Origin: Ophiocordyceps camponoti-saundersi (nom. inval.)
Taxonomy: Eukaryota; Ascomycota; Sordariomycetes; Hypocreales; Ophiocordycipitaceae
Assembly (NCBI GenBank): GCA_003339415.1
Contig: PDHQ01000011.1
Coordinates: forward strand, 310,001-374,000
Reading direction: 5' to 3'
DNA: 64,000 bases
Of the stretch, positions 44,749 through 55,816 are shown piece by piece (positions within the stretch are counted from its first letter, which is position 1; each line of letters starts with the position of its first letter). A program made the position numbers and the translations under genes. Below the pieces are notes generated by a model. The model saw nothing but the letters and a program-made list of their open reading frames with translations. It searched no databases and was not told the origin of the DNA.

Positions 44749-45763
44749 TAGGTAGACAGTCACTTTCTTACTATTCGTAGCACTCAGCAGCAGGCACGGG
44801 AGGGAGGTTTTAGCGGGCGTTATAATCCCCTCCCCCTCCCCCCCCTCTCTCTCTCCCTTCCAGGCCTTAAGCTCCAGGTACCCGCTCAGCCAGGACTAAT
44901 CGTCTTTTTCCCCCGCGGATACCTCCCCGCTACCAATACGAGTCACGAACAACACGTGCCCCCTCAAGTAGCGTGCAGTATCCGTTGGACCGTTATACGG
45001 CTTTCTTTTCTCTGTCTTATCGCCTCCGCCCGTTTTTCTTCTCTCTCCTCATTCCTCCCTCTGTCCTTGGCACTTTAATTCACTCTTCATTCTTCCTCGT
45101 CTGCTACTACTATTACTACTTACTACTACTACTGCTACTCCCGCCTCCCTTCTTCTTCTTCTTCTTCTTCCACTCTTCTCTCTTCCTCCTCCTCTTCATC
45201 CTCTTCTACTTCTTCTCTCTCGTCTCAGCCTCATCCTCTTCGCCGCCGCGTCGTCAGCAAAACAGTCATATCGCAAATCCTAGTCTTCAGCTGACTCGTC
45301 TCGACGCTCTTCTCCTGGAACCCAAAAGTACGCTCTGCGCCTCAGTCCTCGTCATTCTCTTCCTTTCTCCCTTTCTGTTTTCTTATCCTCTCTCACCCCC
45401 TTCATCAGCGGATAAAGCCGCAGTCATCTCTTGTTTCATCCTACTCCCATATCTCTTCTGCCTCGCCTTTCTTCTTTCTTTCTGCTTCGTTTGCGTCATC
45501 CAATCGCTCGTGACTAAACGGGTCACGTCCGTCAGTACTACTTCACGCCCCGATTTGCGCCCGCGGTTTCTCGTCGTTTCGACGTCAAACTCGTCGCTTT
45601 TCTTCTCCGATCGGCGATCCCTCACTTTCCCCTCCCTCTCAAATATCTCAAATTCGGCTTCCACGGCGCAACTACCCTCGGCGCCCTCCTGTACTCTGCG
45701 TTAGCCACCGGCCTCACCCGACGGACCCCATCGGCCGAGCCCTGAGCGTCGGCCTCTGTCTTC
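44749..45763. other. Intergenic/promoter region of the protease gene
   Basis: It is strongly pyrimidine-rich with (CTT)n and (TAC)n runs (45,100-45,210). A 243-codon open frame through it is only low-complexity Phe/Leu/Ser and is not taken as a gene. CpA/TpG frequency is back to normal. Confidence 0.5.
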
Positions 45764-46646
45764 ATGCCTTTTCGGCAGCGTGTGGCCCGCCATTTTGGCG
45801 ACTCGGTATGCGCACCCCCTCCCTTTTCTTCCCTGCACGCCCCTTCCAGAACGTCCTGCTAATTGCTCCCTCTCCAGCTCGCTCCCGAGAAAGCGTATCT
45901 CAGCTATTACGATGTCTGCTTGACTGCCGAGGATGTCAAGTCCCTCAAGCACGATTGGCTCACTGATAACAACATCGCCTTCTGGGAGGAGTATCTCGAG
46001 CGCGAAACCTTGTCTCGCTACCCTCAAGCGCACATCGTCCTCTTGCGCCCCAGCATGAGTTTCCTGCTCATGATGGAGCCCGATCAACGCCTCGTCCGTG
46101 CGGCTCTGCCTGACTTTTCCAAGGTGACCCATGTCTTCCTTCCAATCAACGACAACCGCAATGTCAGCGTTGCCGAGGGTGGCTCGCACTGGTCCCTGCT
46201 CCTTGTTTCAGTCATCGATAATCTGGCCTTTCACTATGATTCTCTCTCAAGTGCCAACTATAGTGAGGCCAAGATGGCGACGGGCAAACTGGCTGAAATT
46301 CTTGGCCGGCCTTTTCGCTTCATTCATCTCGAGGACAGTCCTCAGCAGAAGAACGGAAGCGACTGCGGCGTCTACGTTTGCCTCCTCATGCGCCATCTAC
46401 TTATCAAGCGCCTTTTGAGCGCGAGTGCTCGCGAAAAGGTTTCGATGAGCATGGGCGGCAAGATGGTCGACAGTCACGGAGGTCGCAAGGAAATGCTTCG
46501 TATTGTCGAGAGCCTCCGCAAGGAGGGCGAACGCCGAAGATCGTGAGTGCTCCCCTTCCACCCGTCGTCGCCCCAGAATAACTCGCTTACACGATAGTAG
46601 GTCGAGCCCCTCGAGCAGCAGCAAGACGCCTCCCCGAATCGAATAG
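45764..46646 (+). CDS. NEDD8/SUMO-type cysteine protease (ULP1 family, SENP8/deneddylase-like)
   Basis: I model three exons, join(45764..45805, 45878..46542, 46601..46646), giving 250 residues. Peptidase C48 members cleave the C-terminus of ubiquitin-like proteins or their isopeptide bonds. The catalytic set is visible: His118 in GGSHWSLLL, Asp135 in AFHYDS, Gln171 and Cys177 in QQKNGSDCGVYVC. The short form without a long N-terminus and the early YYDVCLT substrate-binding segment resemble SENP8/NEDP1, which processes NEDD8. Exon 1 (MPFRQRVARHFGDS) joins through a 72-nt intron. The last intron has donor GTGAGT and a tandem TAGTAG acceptor, so two isoforms differing by one Arg are possible. 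The short third exon encodes a Ser/Pro tail and stops at TAG 46644-46646. Confidence 0.88.
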
Positions 46647-46685
46647 AAAGCGGCTCGGTACGGCTCTCAAGCTGCCTTTGAGCGC

Positions 46686-47324
46686 ATGGGTCGAGACTTG
46701 GACGCCGGCACTTTCATCCGGAAGCGGCCCGGCAAGGCTTCCGCCGTTCTCGAGCCTGAAGAATCGCCTTCGCAGGAAGTGGAAGAAAAGAAAACCTCTA
46801 CTCGTGGGAGCGACCGAAAGCGTGCTGCTGGCACTGGAGTGACCTCATTGACGCCTCGTCGGCCCTTTACGCGTTCTCTCAAGAATGAAGCGCCCCCGAA
46901 CAAGGCAGCGGGACAAGCATCGACCCTAGAGAGTGTGCCGAAGAAGGAAGCAGGGCGCACTTCGGCCGTCAAGGTTGCTCCGAAGAAGTCGATCGTCAAG
47001 GAGGCTCCGAAGAAGACAGCTCCCAAGGAGGCTCCGAAGAAGTCAGCTCCCAAGGATGCTCCGAAACAGTCAGCCCCCAAGAAGGCTGCGAAGAAGTCGG
47101 CCCCCAAGAAGCCAGCGGCACCGATCTGGAACACTAATACGTTGAGGAAGAAGCTTGCTCCGGAGACTATGCCGGCGCTTGAGCAGTCTGCGAAAAAGCC
47201 TACGATAAAGCTGACCTCCTCCGCTAATAAGACGGCCCCGACGGCGGTGTCCTCCAGCAAGCGGTCGGCACCTATCGAACCCTTGAGCGAGACGCGACCC
47301 AGCAAAGTGGCCAAGCACTCTTGA
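46686..47324 (+). CDS. Lysine/alanine/proline-rich H1-like basic protein (or 3' extension of the protease)
   Basis: The 212-residue ORF starts at an ATG 39 bases after the protease stop codon and lies in the same reading frame. Residues ~90-150 are repeats of the type (K/E)APKK(S/T)AP, as in linker-histone and other DNA-binding tails. The flanks are Ser/Thr/Lys-rich and end KVAKHS. There is no globular histone H1 domain, so it is not a complete histone H1. No splice from the protease donor at 46543 would enter this frame without meeting the TAG. It is therefore either a separate small gene, the second cistron of one transcript, or a former C-terminal extension cut off by one stop. The repeats prove low complexity, not function. 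Confidence 0.5.
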   Translation: MGRDLDAGTFIRKRPGKASAVLEPEESPSQEVEEKKTSTRGSDRKRAAGTGVTSLTPRRPFTRSLKNEAPPNKAAGQASTLESVPKKEAGRTSAVKVAPKKSIVKEAPKKTAPKEAPKKSAPKDAPKQSAPKKAAKKSAPKKPAAPIWNTNTLRKKLAPETMPALEQSAKKPTIKLTSSANKTAPTAVSSSKRSAPIEPLSETRPSKVAKHS

Positions 47325-47810
47325 AGAGAGCTAGATTCTCACGACCTGATATGACTGCATTTGCGTCACGGCTGATGATGGTTGCCCTTGGTTTTTTCTT
47401 TTTCATTCATCTCCTTGGAATGGTCTTCCCTTGTTCTTTGTTCGTTCACCCGCCATCATTCGCGTGCCATCTTTGCCACGTAGCCTTCTTCGCGGGCTCA
47501 CACGGTGATTTGCATGGTCGAAAATGGATGGCGGGAAGATGATTTGCGGACGCTGGGAGCTTGCTCAGCACGTCCTGAAGTTTTTGAGATTTTGCACAGC
47601 CCTGGCGAGGATACCCCCCTGGATAAAGACGCGCGAGGAACTTGGCGGAAGAAACTTGACTGCCTAGGCTAGTAGTTTAGTATCTAATTCGTATAAGACT
47701 CAGTGATTTCATCATCTCTAAACTATCGAAGGTGTGCAATTGCGCTGTGACTAATTTACATGGACATGGAGTGCATCATTTTCGTTGGCAGTTTGGCCCT
47801 TTCTCTCCCT
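47325..47810. other. Intergenic region between convergent genes
   Basis: It carries the 3' flanks of two convergent genes. No gene, RNA or repeat is recognised. Confidence 0.5.
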
Positions 47811-48557
47811 TCAGCTCTTACGAGCGAAGGCCGGAGACTGCTCTACAGTAGCGGAGATGTATCCGCGTAGAGCAGCCCACTTATCAGCCACGGAGGGAAG
47901 CTGAGGCGACCGACCATCATGGTTTGCGGCATCTGAGGGAGGAAGGACGGAGGAAGGCTCCGAGACGGCAACCTCAGCCGGGACGGTAGCCAAGCGAGCC
48001 ATGCTGGCGCGGAACCTCTCCATCTCTCCGCGAACGATGCGCTCTCTGCGCTTGAGGGCGCCTGGTTTACTGGGCAGCGAACGCTGGCGATGTGTCGTCT
48101 TCTTGGCGGTAGCGACTAGTTCTGAGCGCGAATTTCCAGCCCCTTCGTCTCCTATCTTCGGCAAAGCTTCTGCCAGACTCCTCATCGAGGACATTGGTGC
48201 TTGTCGATGTCGTCGCCGTCTTGAAGACGTCTTCTTAATGCCTGAGGAGGAGGAGACGACGCGGGAGAGGAATGCTGAGTGGCGGATTAGACGCTTGTCT
48301 CGCTTCGTGCATAGGAAACTGTCTGTTACGGCGGCGTCGTGCCGGAATGTCTTTGCGGGAAAGAGCGGGTGCGACGTCCCGTCCAATCGGGCTTGGCGAC
48401 GGGCTCGGGCGGAGAGGCGTTGTGGTTGCGTTGGGGCGGTTGGAGCCTGAAGTAGAGATTTTAGTGAGTAGGGAAGTTTGACGCAGGGGGGGGGGGGGTT
48501 ATTGGGATGGGATTTTTTTTTTTGGATTGTTGAGGCGGGAAGCGGGAAACGTACCAT
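47811..48557 (-). CDS. SLX9: Ribosome biogenesis protein SLX9
   Basis: SLX9 assists 40S pre-ribosome export and ITS1 processing. I model complement(join(47811..48446, 48555..48557)), 212 residues: the first coding exon is only the ATG. It is followed by donor GTACGT, a 108-nt intron with CTCACTAAA and CTTCAG near its end, and exon 2 starting APTAPTQ. The family hallmarks follow in order: KRDKRLIRHSAFLSR, the basic SRRRRHRQ patch, SLAEALPKI, KPGALKRRERIVRGEMERF and the C-terminal DKWAALRGYISATVEQSPAF. Without splicing the frame remains open and gives 248 residues with a Pro/Lys-rich N-terminus unlike the family, so the spliced model is preferred. The intron contains a run of 13 C (read on this strand). 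The protein is expected to act in the nucleolus. Confidence 0.9.
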   Translation of the reverse strand: MVRFPLPASTIQKKKSHPNNPPPPCVKLPYSLKSLLQAPTAPTQPQRLSARARRQARLDGTSHPLFPAKTFRHDAAVTDSFLCTKRDKRLIRHSAFLSRVVSSSSGIKKTSSRRRRHRQAPMSSMRSLAEALPKIGDEGAGNSRSELVATAKKTTHRQRSLPSKPGALKRRERIVRGEMERFRASMARLATVPAEVAVSEPSSVLPPSDAANHDGRSPQLPSVADKWAALRGYISATVEQSPAFARKS

Positions 48558-51185
48558 GGCTTGATGGAGGATGAAGGTGTGGGAGGGATGGGGAGTGAGG
48601 TTGTTGAGAGTGAGGTTGTTGAGTAGGGGGTTTTGTGCTGGAGGTTTGGTTGACCGTGTGGTTGACCGCTCACCGAGGGGATTACGTCATCCTTTACCTC
48701 ACTAGAGAGAGAAATTTGGATGGGCTTGGATGGGCTTGGATGGGAGGTGGTTAGGTCACGTGCCTGGGAATGAGGTTGAAGGCGAGACCTCCTTTCACAG
48801 TCATGGTTGACTGTGGGGATGGATATGAAAGGTGTGAGGTCGTGAGGCTGTAGAAGCTGTTTTCTTGTTTGTTTTCGTTTCCACGGTCTTTTCCTTATGG
48901 GCTGGATAAGTTCTACCGATAAGTGCTAGCCGAGTTGATACAGGCTAGGCTTTGCATAGAAAAGGCTGGAATCACCTGAACCTATCAGAAACGACAGCTG
49001 GGCATATTCGCTTAAGACCTACAAGAGGCACTCCATGGGATCATGGATGCAACATCTTTCGGCGTACCGGTCACGTGGACCCGTTGCCTTTGACAGAGCC
49101 TCTTTTCCTCTGGGTAAGTTGCTCGCTTTCACGCACAGGAACTCTCTTTGTCGGCAGGGTCAGAACGAACGGGGAAGGCGAAGAAGGAAGCTCCCTGGCT
49201 TTTATCTCGATTGGTAGGGAAAGGCTTGCTTTATGGGCTTGACGTCCGGTGTTTTGATGCGTGGCTTTCGGAGTATGCGTACTGCTACCATCCGTTCACA
49301 ACGTCCACGACATCACTTTCGGCGAGATCGAGGAGAAAGGACCTGGCCGCAGCAACGTAGTCTTGAGAAATGGGGATCGCTTGCACTAATTCTATCTTCG
49401 TTGAAAGTGGCTTCATCTTCACATAGATGCAAACAGTCATCGACTCAAGTATTCTCATGCCAAACCCTTTGTCTCAGTCAAAGTATGCAAGACATAATTG
49501 TCGGCTAACGGCTTCAACCTCTTCCTTGTGTCTATTGCTGCACGTGACTTTCTTCCAACTTTCTGTTGCTCTTCACACATGAGATGGTAGAAGATTTTTT
49601 GAAGGTATTTTCTCGTTCGGATGTCGTGTCGTTTGCAATATTGCCATTGTTCTTGTACGGGAGAAACATTCTTCTCAGCTTCTTAAAGTTATGTGACGTA
49701 GAGGAATCCATCGTCAAGGGATTTTCAGTTTAAGTCTGCTCTCAAGCACGGTCAAGATATCCGTTGAGTCCATCCTTCTTCCCGTCTTTTCAAGTTGTCC
49801 ATTCACATCTGTTTCTTCCCCCTTGGGTTCCTTCTTTTCTGACCTTGTTGATTACCCTGATGACCCTACTCTCTTCGTATTCCGGGTCAGGAGGTGAGGG
49901 CGTCAATCTAGGTACCATCCTTCCGAATACACGATACCCGAGTCGTTCTATACGAATTCGTGTTGATCGTGGGATAGGATTCCTATGGATGAGGTGGTAG
50001 GGATTCCGTCTCTTTCATCCGACAGTATCCGTGGTTGATCGAATTTGCGGAACCTTGATATCACGGACTAAAAGCAGAGGCAACGACAGTCGATGAAAAC
50101 AGTACCAACAGAACGGATGAGTTTTCGGCCGATTGTGAGGCATCTTCCCACCAGTTCGTATGTATTACATGTGCATGTGTATCTACATATCTGAGTCGTT
50201 GGTCAGAAACAGCCTGCTACCGACAACGAAGCTCAACAAGAGGCTTAGCAACTTCCCCAGAGGCTCAAGCACAGATGACGGGAACCTAGTCTCGGAGCAT
50301 AATACTTGTTTGGTCTGCATAGTCCAGACCTGTTTACACTGTATTGCTTACCCCCGTCTTTGCCAACCGAGAACGCTGCCAGCATGACTCGCGCCTGGCA
50401 TGTACGTCATGTGGCACAATGGCATATAGAAATGAGCACGCCAAATTATGCTGTTACTTGTCACGAGTCGCGTAAGACGACGGGATTGCCGCTACCAAAA
50501 AAAGGAAGAGGCTGGATGAGAGAGGTCGTGTTGCACAAGCTTACTTCTACGACAGCTGACGAATCGCCAACCTCGGAACCGGGAACATGGGGCGCTGCAC
50601 GGTGAAGATCGTGTAGTTGGTGGCTGTTTTTGCGCTTACGTTGGACTGTGAGGGCTTGGGGCGAACGGATACAGAAACACACATACATACAGTAAGTGAA
50701 AGGGCCAATGTATGTAAGTCGTCGCCGATGATGATGCTCAAGCTTGACAATGATCAGACTACAAGCTCCTTTCTTACAAGTCGTTGTATGATATGTACTC
50801 TAACATTGTACCTACATATGCACATACATACATACATACGAACACGTTCACAACGCTTTGAAAGCTCATCCTAGGACCTGGAGGCTGGAGCATAGGACCC
50901 TCTCGACTCCATAATAACCGAAGTCAAAGCTATGCGTGTCCCGGCCTGTTATACGCCTCCGCATACCGGCCGCGGTGTAACCAGGGCTGAAAAGAGAGTT
51001 GCAAACAGGTTATATGTATGTAGGTATCAGGATGAAATACATATAAAAGAGGTCTGCTCTCGCCAACAGGTCTTCTCGTTTTCTCTTAACACACAATCGC
51101 AGTTGGTCATAGGACGAGTGATTCCTATCCGACAGCAACTCTCAGTCACTCTCCATTATACAGCACCATCTATCAAACATCCCAC
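48558..51185. other. Gene-free stretch upstream of SLX9 and tyrosinase
   Basis: Short ORFs only, none with a domain. A short GATGGGCTTG tandem (48,718-48,742) and ACAT tetranucleotide runs (about 50,820-50,840) are present. It includes the promoters of the two divergent genes. Confidence 0.45.
51042..51048 (+). promoter_or_regulatory. TATA box of the tyrosinase gene
   Basis: TATAAAA lies 138 bp upstream of the tyrosinase ATG and is followed by a pyrimidine-rich CTTCTCGTTTTCTCTT stretch. This is a typical fungal core promoter with a TATA-directed start site. Confidence 0.5.
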
Positions 51186-52842
51186 ATGTCTGGCCACAAC
51201 CTCTCGATCCGCAAGGATATCCGCAACCTTTGCCAACAGGAGAGAGACAACCTCGTCCGGGCATTCGACGCCATCTGTAAGCTCCCGGCAGACGACGAGG
51301 ACTCCTTCTTCCAGATAGCCGGCCTTCACGGGGAGCCGTTTCGCGGCGCCGGTTACAGCAGTCCCAGGTGGTGGGGTGGTTACTGCAACCATGGCAACAT
51401 CCTCTTCCCGACATGGCACAGAGCTTACCTTCACCGACTGGAGACGGCGCTGAGGAATCAGGTTTCCGGCGTGACGCTCCCCTACTGGAACGAGTTGGAC
51501 GCCGAGACTACGTCTGGACCTGGCATACCGGACATCTTTCTGACCGAGACGTATCAGTTCGCGGATGGGGAGACTATTCGTAACCCGTTACGATCTTACA
51601 CCTACCAGCAGACCATCGTCGATCGACTTCAGACGATGCCGGATACCGACTACACCAAACCCAAGGGGATGCAGACTCGCCGCTTCCCCTATTCCAGCCT
51701 CTACGGCGCGGCCGACAAGGTGACGACGCAATCCCACAACAACATCATGGACGCCCTTGGCATCGAGAAGACGAACGAGTATCTCAACGACAACATCAAG
51801 GCCTGGCTCGCAGACCCGGCCCCCGGACCGGCCAACCCCAACAGCCGCGTCGGGATGGAGGCCGGTGTGGCGAGCCAGTATTTCAGGTGTCTCCGGGTGC
51901 CCAACTACGTCGTCTTCTCCAACACGACGTCTGCCGCCAGGTGGAACGACGATAACATGGACACGCCCGACTTCAGCCCCGTCGTTTCCCTCGAGACTCC
52001 GCACAACGCCATCCACGTGGCCTTTGGAGGCGTTCAGATCCCCGGACCTAACACGAGATCGGTGCCGGGAGCTCGAGGCGACATGGGCGAGAACGAGACG
52101 GCGTCGTTTGACCCCGTCTTTTACTTTCATCACGCCTTCGTCGATATGGTGTTTTGGCAGTGGCAGCTGCTTCACGACCAGACCAAGGAGCTGATTGTTG
52201 ACCCTCAGCTGGCGACCTATCCCGGAACCAACTCGGTTGACGGACAGGGCCCGACGCCGGGTGTTCAGGGCAACGTCTGGTTGACGCTCGACAGTCCCCT
52301 GGATCCCTTTAAGAACCCTCACGATCCTTGTCGTGCCATGACATCCAGGGTTCGTCTTGACTGAGGAAGTGAACGAATGAGGAGTATTAGTATGCTGACG
52401 AACAAGTTATTTGCAGGACGTCGTAGACACTCGGAATCTCGGCTACGTCTACCAGCTACCAGGTCAACAGGTCGGACAGCCGCAGGAAGCTCAGATGCCG
52501 GTCAAGCTACCGCCATGTCCTCAGGTTCTCATCAGCGGCATCAACCGCGGAACGATATCCGGCTCGTTCTCCATCTCGGCCTGGGCCCTGGACGACAAGG
52601 GCGAGCCCTCGCAGATGGTGGGGATAGAGCCGATCCTGAGCCGGTGGCACGTCTCGGGCTGTGCCAACTGCCAGAGCCATCTCGAAGTGCGGGCTCACCT
52701 ACCCCTGGAGGGCTGGACCAACGAGGAGGCGGAGAAGACCAAGTTTAGGATTCTAGTTCATACGCGAGATCACCCGGAAGGTTTGACGGAGTTGGACGGG
52801 AGGACACCTCGTTGGGAGATTGTGACGTGTCAGCACACGTGA
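51186..52842 (+). CDS. Tyrosinase (polyphenol oxidase), long fungal type without signal peptide
   Basis: The enzyme hydroxylates monophenols and oxidises diphenols to o-quinones, feeding melanin synthesis. I model join(51186..52349, 52417..52842), 529 residues, with a 67-nt intron (donor GTTCGT, acceptor TTTGCAG). Splicing joins AMTSR to DVVDTRNLGYVY and prevents a stop five codons on. The CuA ligands are His48 (AGLHG), His69 and His78 in CNHGNILFPTWHRAYL. The CuB ligands are His273 and His277 in PHNAIH, with the HH at 315-316 in DPVFYFHHAFVD. The second exon encodes the C-terminal domain with VYQLPGQ and WHVSGCANCQSH; such tails cover the active site until proteolysis in studied fungal tyrosinases. 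There is no signal peptide, so it is a cytosolic proenzyme. Confidence 0.93.
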
Positions 52843-53352
52843 GGCGGTTGATATTTCTGAGGGCGGCTGTTCGCAGCTGAAACTTTGATGAGATATGAGA
52901 ATATATATGTAAGAATGGGGATCCGGGCTTATGTATGTAGGTATGTGTGTATACAGTATAAGTGAATGAGTCTTTATGGCGAAGGTGTGATGATGTTATC
53001 ACGATGGGTAGGTTGACGTTGGGCTGTCGAGGACAAGCTACCCTACACCCTGCTGCAGCTCTTTTGCAACCTCTGCCACGGCAACCATCGGATGGTTCTT
53101 GGTGAAGAAAGTGTGTATCTAGTGAGGAAAACAGATGAAATCGAACACTAAGGAGAAATACATGGATAGAACAGAAGATGAAGTTATACTATGGCTTTTA
53201 CGCATCTTGATATCAGTGAAAGAATTGAGCAAAATAGAAGCACAAAACCATCAAGTGAAATGACGTGAAAAACAATGGAAGGAAGAGAAAGACAAGAAAA
53301 ACCACCCCCTTCATCTAACCATTCCCCTCCCTCTTCCCAGCGCAGCCAAGCA
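52843..53352. other. Intergenic region between tyrosinase and UBA4
   Basis: Nothing is supported beyond a possible longer N-terminus of the next gene (in-frame ATG at 53275). Confidence 0.5.
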
Positions 53353-54784
53353 ATGGACAATGACGCCGACCGTCTCCGACGAGAAATCGCCCAACGGGAA
53401 GCCGAACTAGCCGACCTCCGGTCCCGACTGGCGGCGACGGAAGAACCACCTCCGGCCGATGACGACCGACCGCTGACGGAAGACGAATACCGGCGCTACA
53501 GCCGTCAGATGATCGTCCCCGGCTTCGGCCTCGAGGCGCAACTGAGGCTCAAGCGGGCCAGGGTCCTCGTCGTCGGCGCCGGAGGCCTCGGCTGTCCCGC
53601 CGCTGCTTACCTTGCTGGGGCGGGCGTGGGCGTGCTCGGGCTCGTGGATGCGGATTTCGTCGAGGTTTCGAATCTGCATCGTCAGGTGGCGCATTCGACC
53701 GAGAGGGTGGGTGTGGCCAAGGTGGTGAGCGCCATTGCTTATTTGCGCCGGTGAGTTTTGTCTCTCCTATCTCTGTGTCGACCTGCTGCTGAGGACAAGA
53801 AATTCATCGACTCCATCATCAAGACTCAACCCCATCGTCTCCTATCGTGGCCATGAGCAGCACCTCTCGCCGCAAAATGCCCGGGCCATCGTCTCGCAGT
53901 ATGACGTAGTCCTCGACTGCACCGATCACCCTGCCGCCCGCTATCTCATCTCCGATGCCTGTGTCCTCTTCGGTAAGCCCTTGATCTCGGCCTCGGCCTT
54001 TCAGCTATCGGGCCAGCTCACGGTTCTCAATAATCCTCCGGGTCGCGGCCCCTGCTACCGCTGCCTGTTCCCCCGACCGCCCCCGCCGGAGACGGTCGTC
54101 GGCTGCGGCGAGGGCGGCATTTTGGGCCCCGTTGTTGGCACGATGGGTGTGCTGCAGGCACTGGAAGCCATTACTCTCATCGCCGGCCGTGATCCGGACA
54201 CGGAGTCGTCGTCGTCGTCGCAGCCTCGTATGCTACTTCTCAGTGCGCCGTCACCATCACATTCATCCTCTCGGGCTTGGCCCGAATTCCGATCCGTTCG
54301 CCTCCGAGGCAGACGAGATGACTGCTTCGCCTGCTCTGCTAGAGGCGGGCTTACGCTGCATCATCTCGAGTCCTCGATGGATTACGTCACCTTCTGCGGC
54401 GTTGCCAAGCCCGTCGCCCTCCTCGAGCCAGAGGAGCGTGTCTCCGTCGATGAATATCAGCGCAAGTGCGCCGCTCAGCCGGACCACGTCCTGATCGATG
54501 TCCGAGCAAAAGAGCATTTCAGCCTCGGCAGCATGCCGGGCGCCATCAACGTGCCTGTCCACCTCTTCAGCCGAGGCGAAGACGTAGCTGAGCTTCTCCG
54601 GCCCATCGATCGGGCCGACCTTCCCATCTACGTCGTGTGTCGCGTCGGCAACGATTCGCAAACCGTGGCGCGGAAGCTGAAGGATATGGGAGTGGACCGA
54701 GACGGCAAGCGCTTCGTGGGCGACATTGTCGGGGGCATCAAGGCGTGGAGGGACACGATGGATCCCACGCTGCCGTTTGTCTAG
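53353..54784 (+). CDS. uba4: Adenylyltransferase/sulfurtransferase UBA4 (MOCS3, CnxF type)
   Basis: UBA4 activates the ubiquitin-like sulfur carriers URM1 and the MoaD-type subunit of molybdopterin synthase, then passes sulfur for tRNA thiolation and molybdenum cofactor synthesis. I model join(53353..53750, 53824..54784), 452 residues, with a 73-nt intron (GTGAGT/CATCAAG). The E1-like ThiF domain has GAGGLG at 75-80, the adenylation region [11 protein letters not shown], zinc cysteines CYRC (210, 213) and CFAC (300, 303), and Cys227 in [13 protein letters not shown]. The C-terminal rhodanese domain has its sulfur-carrying Cys405 in CRVGNDSQ. The start [13 protein letters not shown] gives the usual coiled N-terminus; an upstream in-frame ATG at 53275 would add 26 low-complexity residues. 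It is convergent with PAM17. Confidence 0.93.
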
Positions 54785-54953
54785 CCAGCGAACAGAGTGA
54801 GAAGAAAAGGAAAATGGGACAAGGAGATGTAGATGCTATATATATTGAGAGGTTTCAAAATAAAAAGACCAGAACAAATTGAATCACTCCGACAAGGAAT
54901 CTGCGGACCAAGCTCTCGCACACATTTCCCCCTCCAGTTTCGCCAGACATCAC

Positions 54954-55816
54954 CTAGACAAAGTTTGCCGTCTTCTTCTTGTTAAACGCCCGCTGATCTT
55001 TGAGCCATCGCCTGTAGCCCGCGACGCTCTGAATTCTCTCGCCGTAAAAGTCGGGCACTGAGGAAAAAAAGGTGGTCAGCAGGCGTCGGTGTGAGCAAAA
55101 GACAAAACAGGCGTACCTGGGTTACCGGCACTCGAGTTGGAAGGGTCAACTCTGTGCTTCTTGATCCTGGTGAAGAACTCGCTCTCCTTGCGCATCATCG
55201 GCGTCTTGAGGGGCAGGTTGAGGAGATAGAAGACCTGATTGCCGATTGTTGGCCCCGCCAGCCAACCCATGCTCGCACAAGCCACACCGAGAAGACTGAT
55301 TGTAAATAAGGGATCGAGAGGGATTTGGGAGACGAGCGGTTCGGCGATGCCTGTCACAAGGAAGTAGGCGCCGGCTAGGCCGCAGACGACGAAGCCGGAC
55401 ACGGAGAAAAAGACCTGAACGCGACGGCGGCGAAGACGTAGAAGAAAGAATGAGTTCCAGTTGAGCGCCGGTTTAGGAAGAGGGTTGAAAGAAATGGGTG
55501 AAGAGGACGTCGTCGGCTTTGGAACGGTCTTGGTCTTGGTCGTCGTCGTCGTCGTCGTCGTCGTCGTCTGCGCGGTCGTGGTCGTGGTCGGTGGCACGGT
55601 CGTGGTAGTGGTCGTCGTCATCGTCGGTGGGACTCTCGTCGTCGGTGGGACTCTCGTCGTCGGCGGCACTGTCGCCGTGGGTGGCGCGACATTGGAAAGG
55701 AGGCGGCGCAGAGGTTCGATTGGAAGACTCAACCGGCCGTGGTGAAGACGACGACAGGGAGCGAAGCATAACGGTGCGTGCGGGCGGGAGACGACGGTTC
55801 TGAGAGCTGATGCCAT
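54954..55816 (-). CDS. PAM17: Mitochondrial import motor subunit PAM17
   Basis: PAM17 is an inner-membrane protein that organises the presequence translocase-associated motor at TIM23. I model complement(join(54954..55057, 55117..55816)), 267 residues. The 59-nt intron (donor GTACGC, acceptor CCTCAG) joins SSAGNP to VPDFYGERIQ and adds the conserved tail GYRRWLKDQRAFNKKK. The family core starts at WNSFFLLRLRRRR, followed by two membrane segments (FFSVSGFVVCGLAGAYFLV and the LFTISLLGVACASMGWLAGP region) and EFFTRIKKHRVDPS. I start at the ATG at 55816, which opens an Arg-rich presequence. Upstream in-frame sequence is a Leu/Ser-rich translation of a CT microsatellite and is rejected. Between presequence and core lies an unusual Thr-rich stretch of about 70 residues. 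Confidence 0.92.
55535..55690 (-). repeat. Triplet repeat region encoding poly-Thr in PAM17
   Basis: GTC/GTG-rich triplet runs on the plus strand (including seven or more consecutive CGT/CGTC-type units) encode Thr runs broken by VPPT motifs on the minus strand. A CTCGTCGTCGGTGGGA unit occurs twice near 55,625-55,660. Confidence 0.8.

Noticed and set aside
44973..45704. 243-codon ORF rich in Phe, Leu and Ser
   Set aside because: It is a translation of CT/CTT-rich promoter DNA with no domain, overlapping the leader of the protease gene.
46543..46686. Direct splicing of the protease into the H1-like ORF
   Set aside because: None of the AG sites between 46,600 and 46,686 restores the required frame from the 46542 donor without the TAG, so a spliced fusion is not supported.
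54790..54953. A separate small gene between UBA4 and PAM17
   Set aside because: Only 3' flanking sequence of two convergent genes; the last PAM17 exon accounts for the conserved codons to the right.
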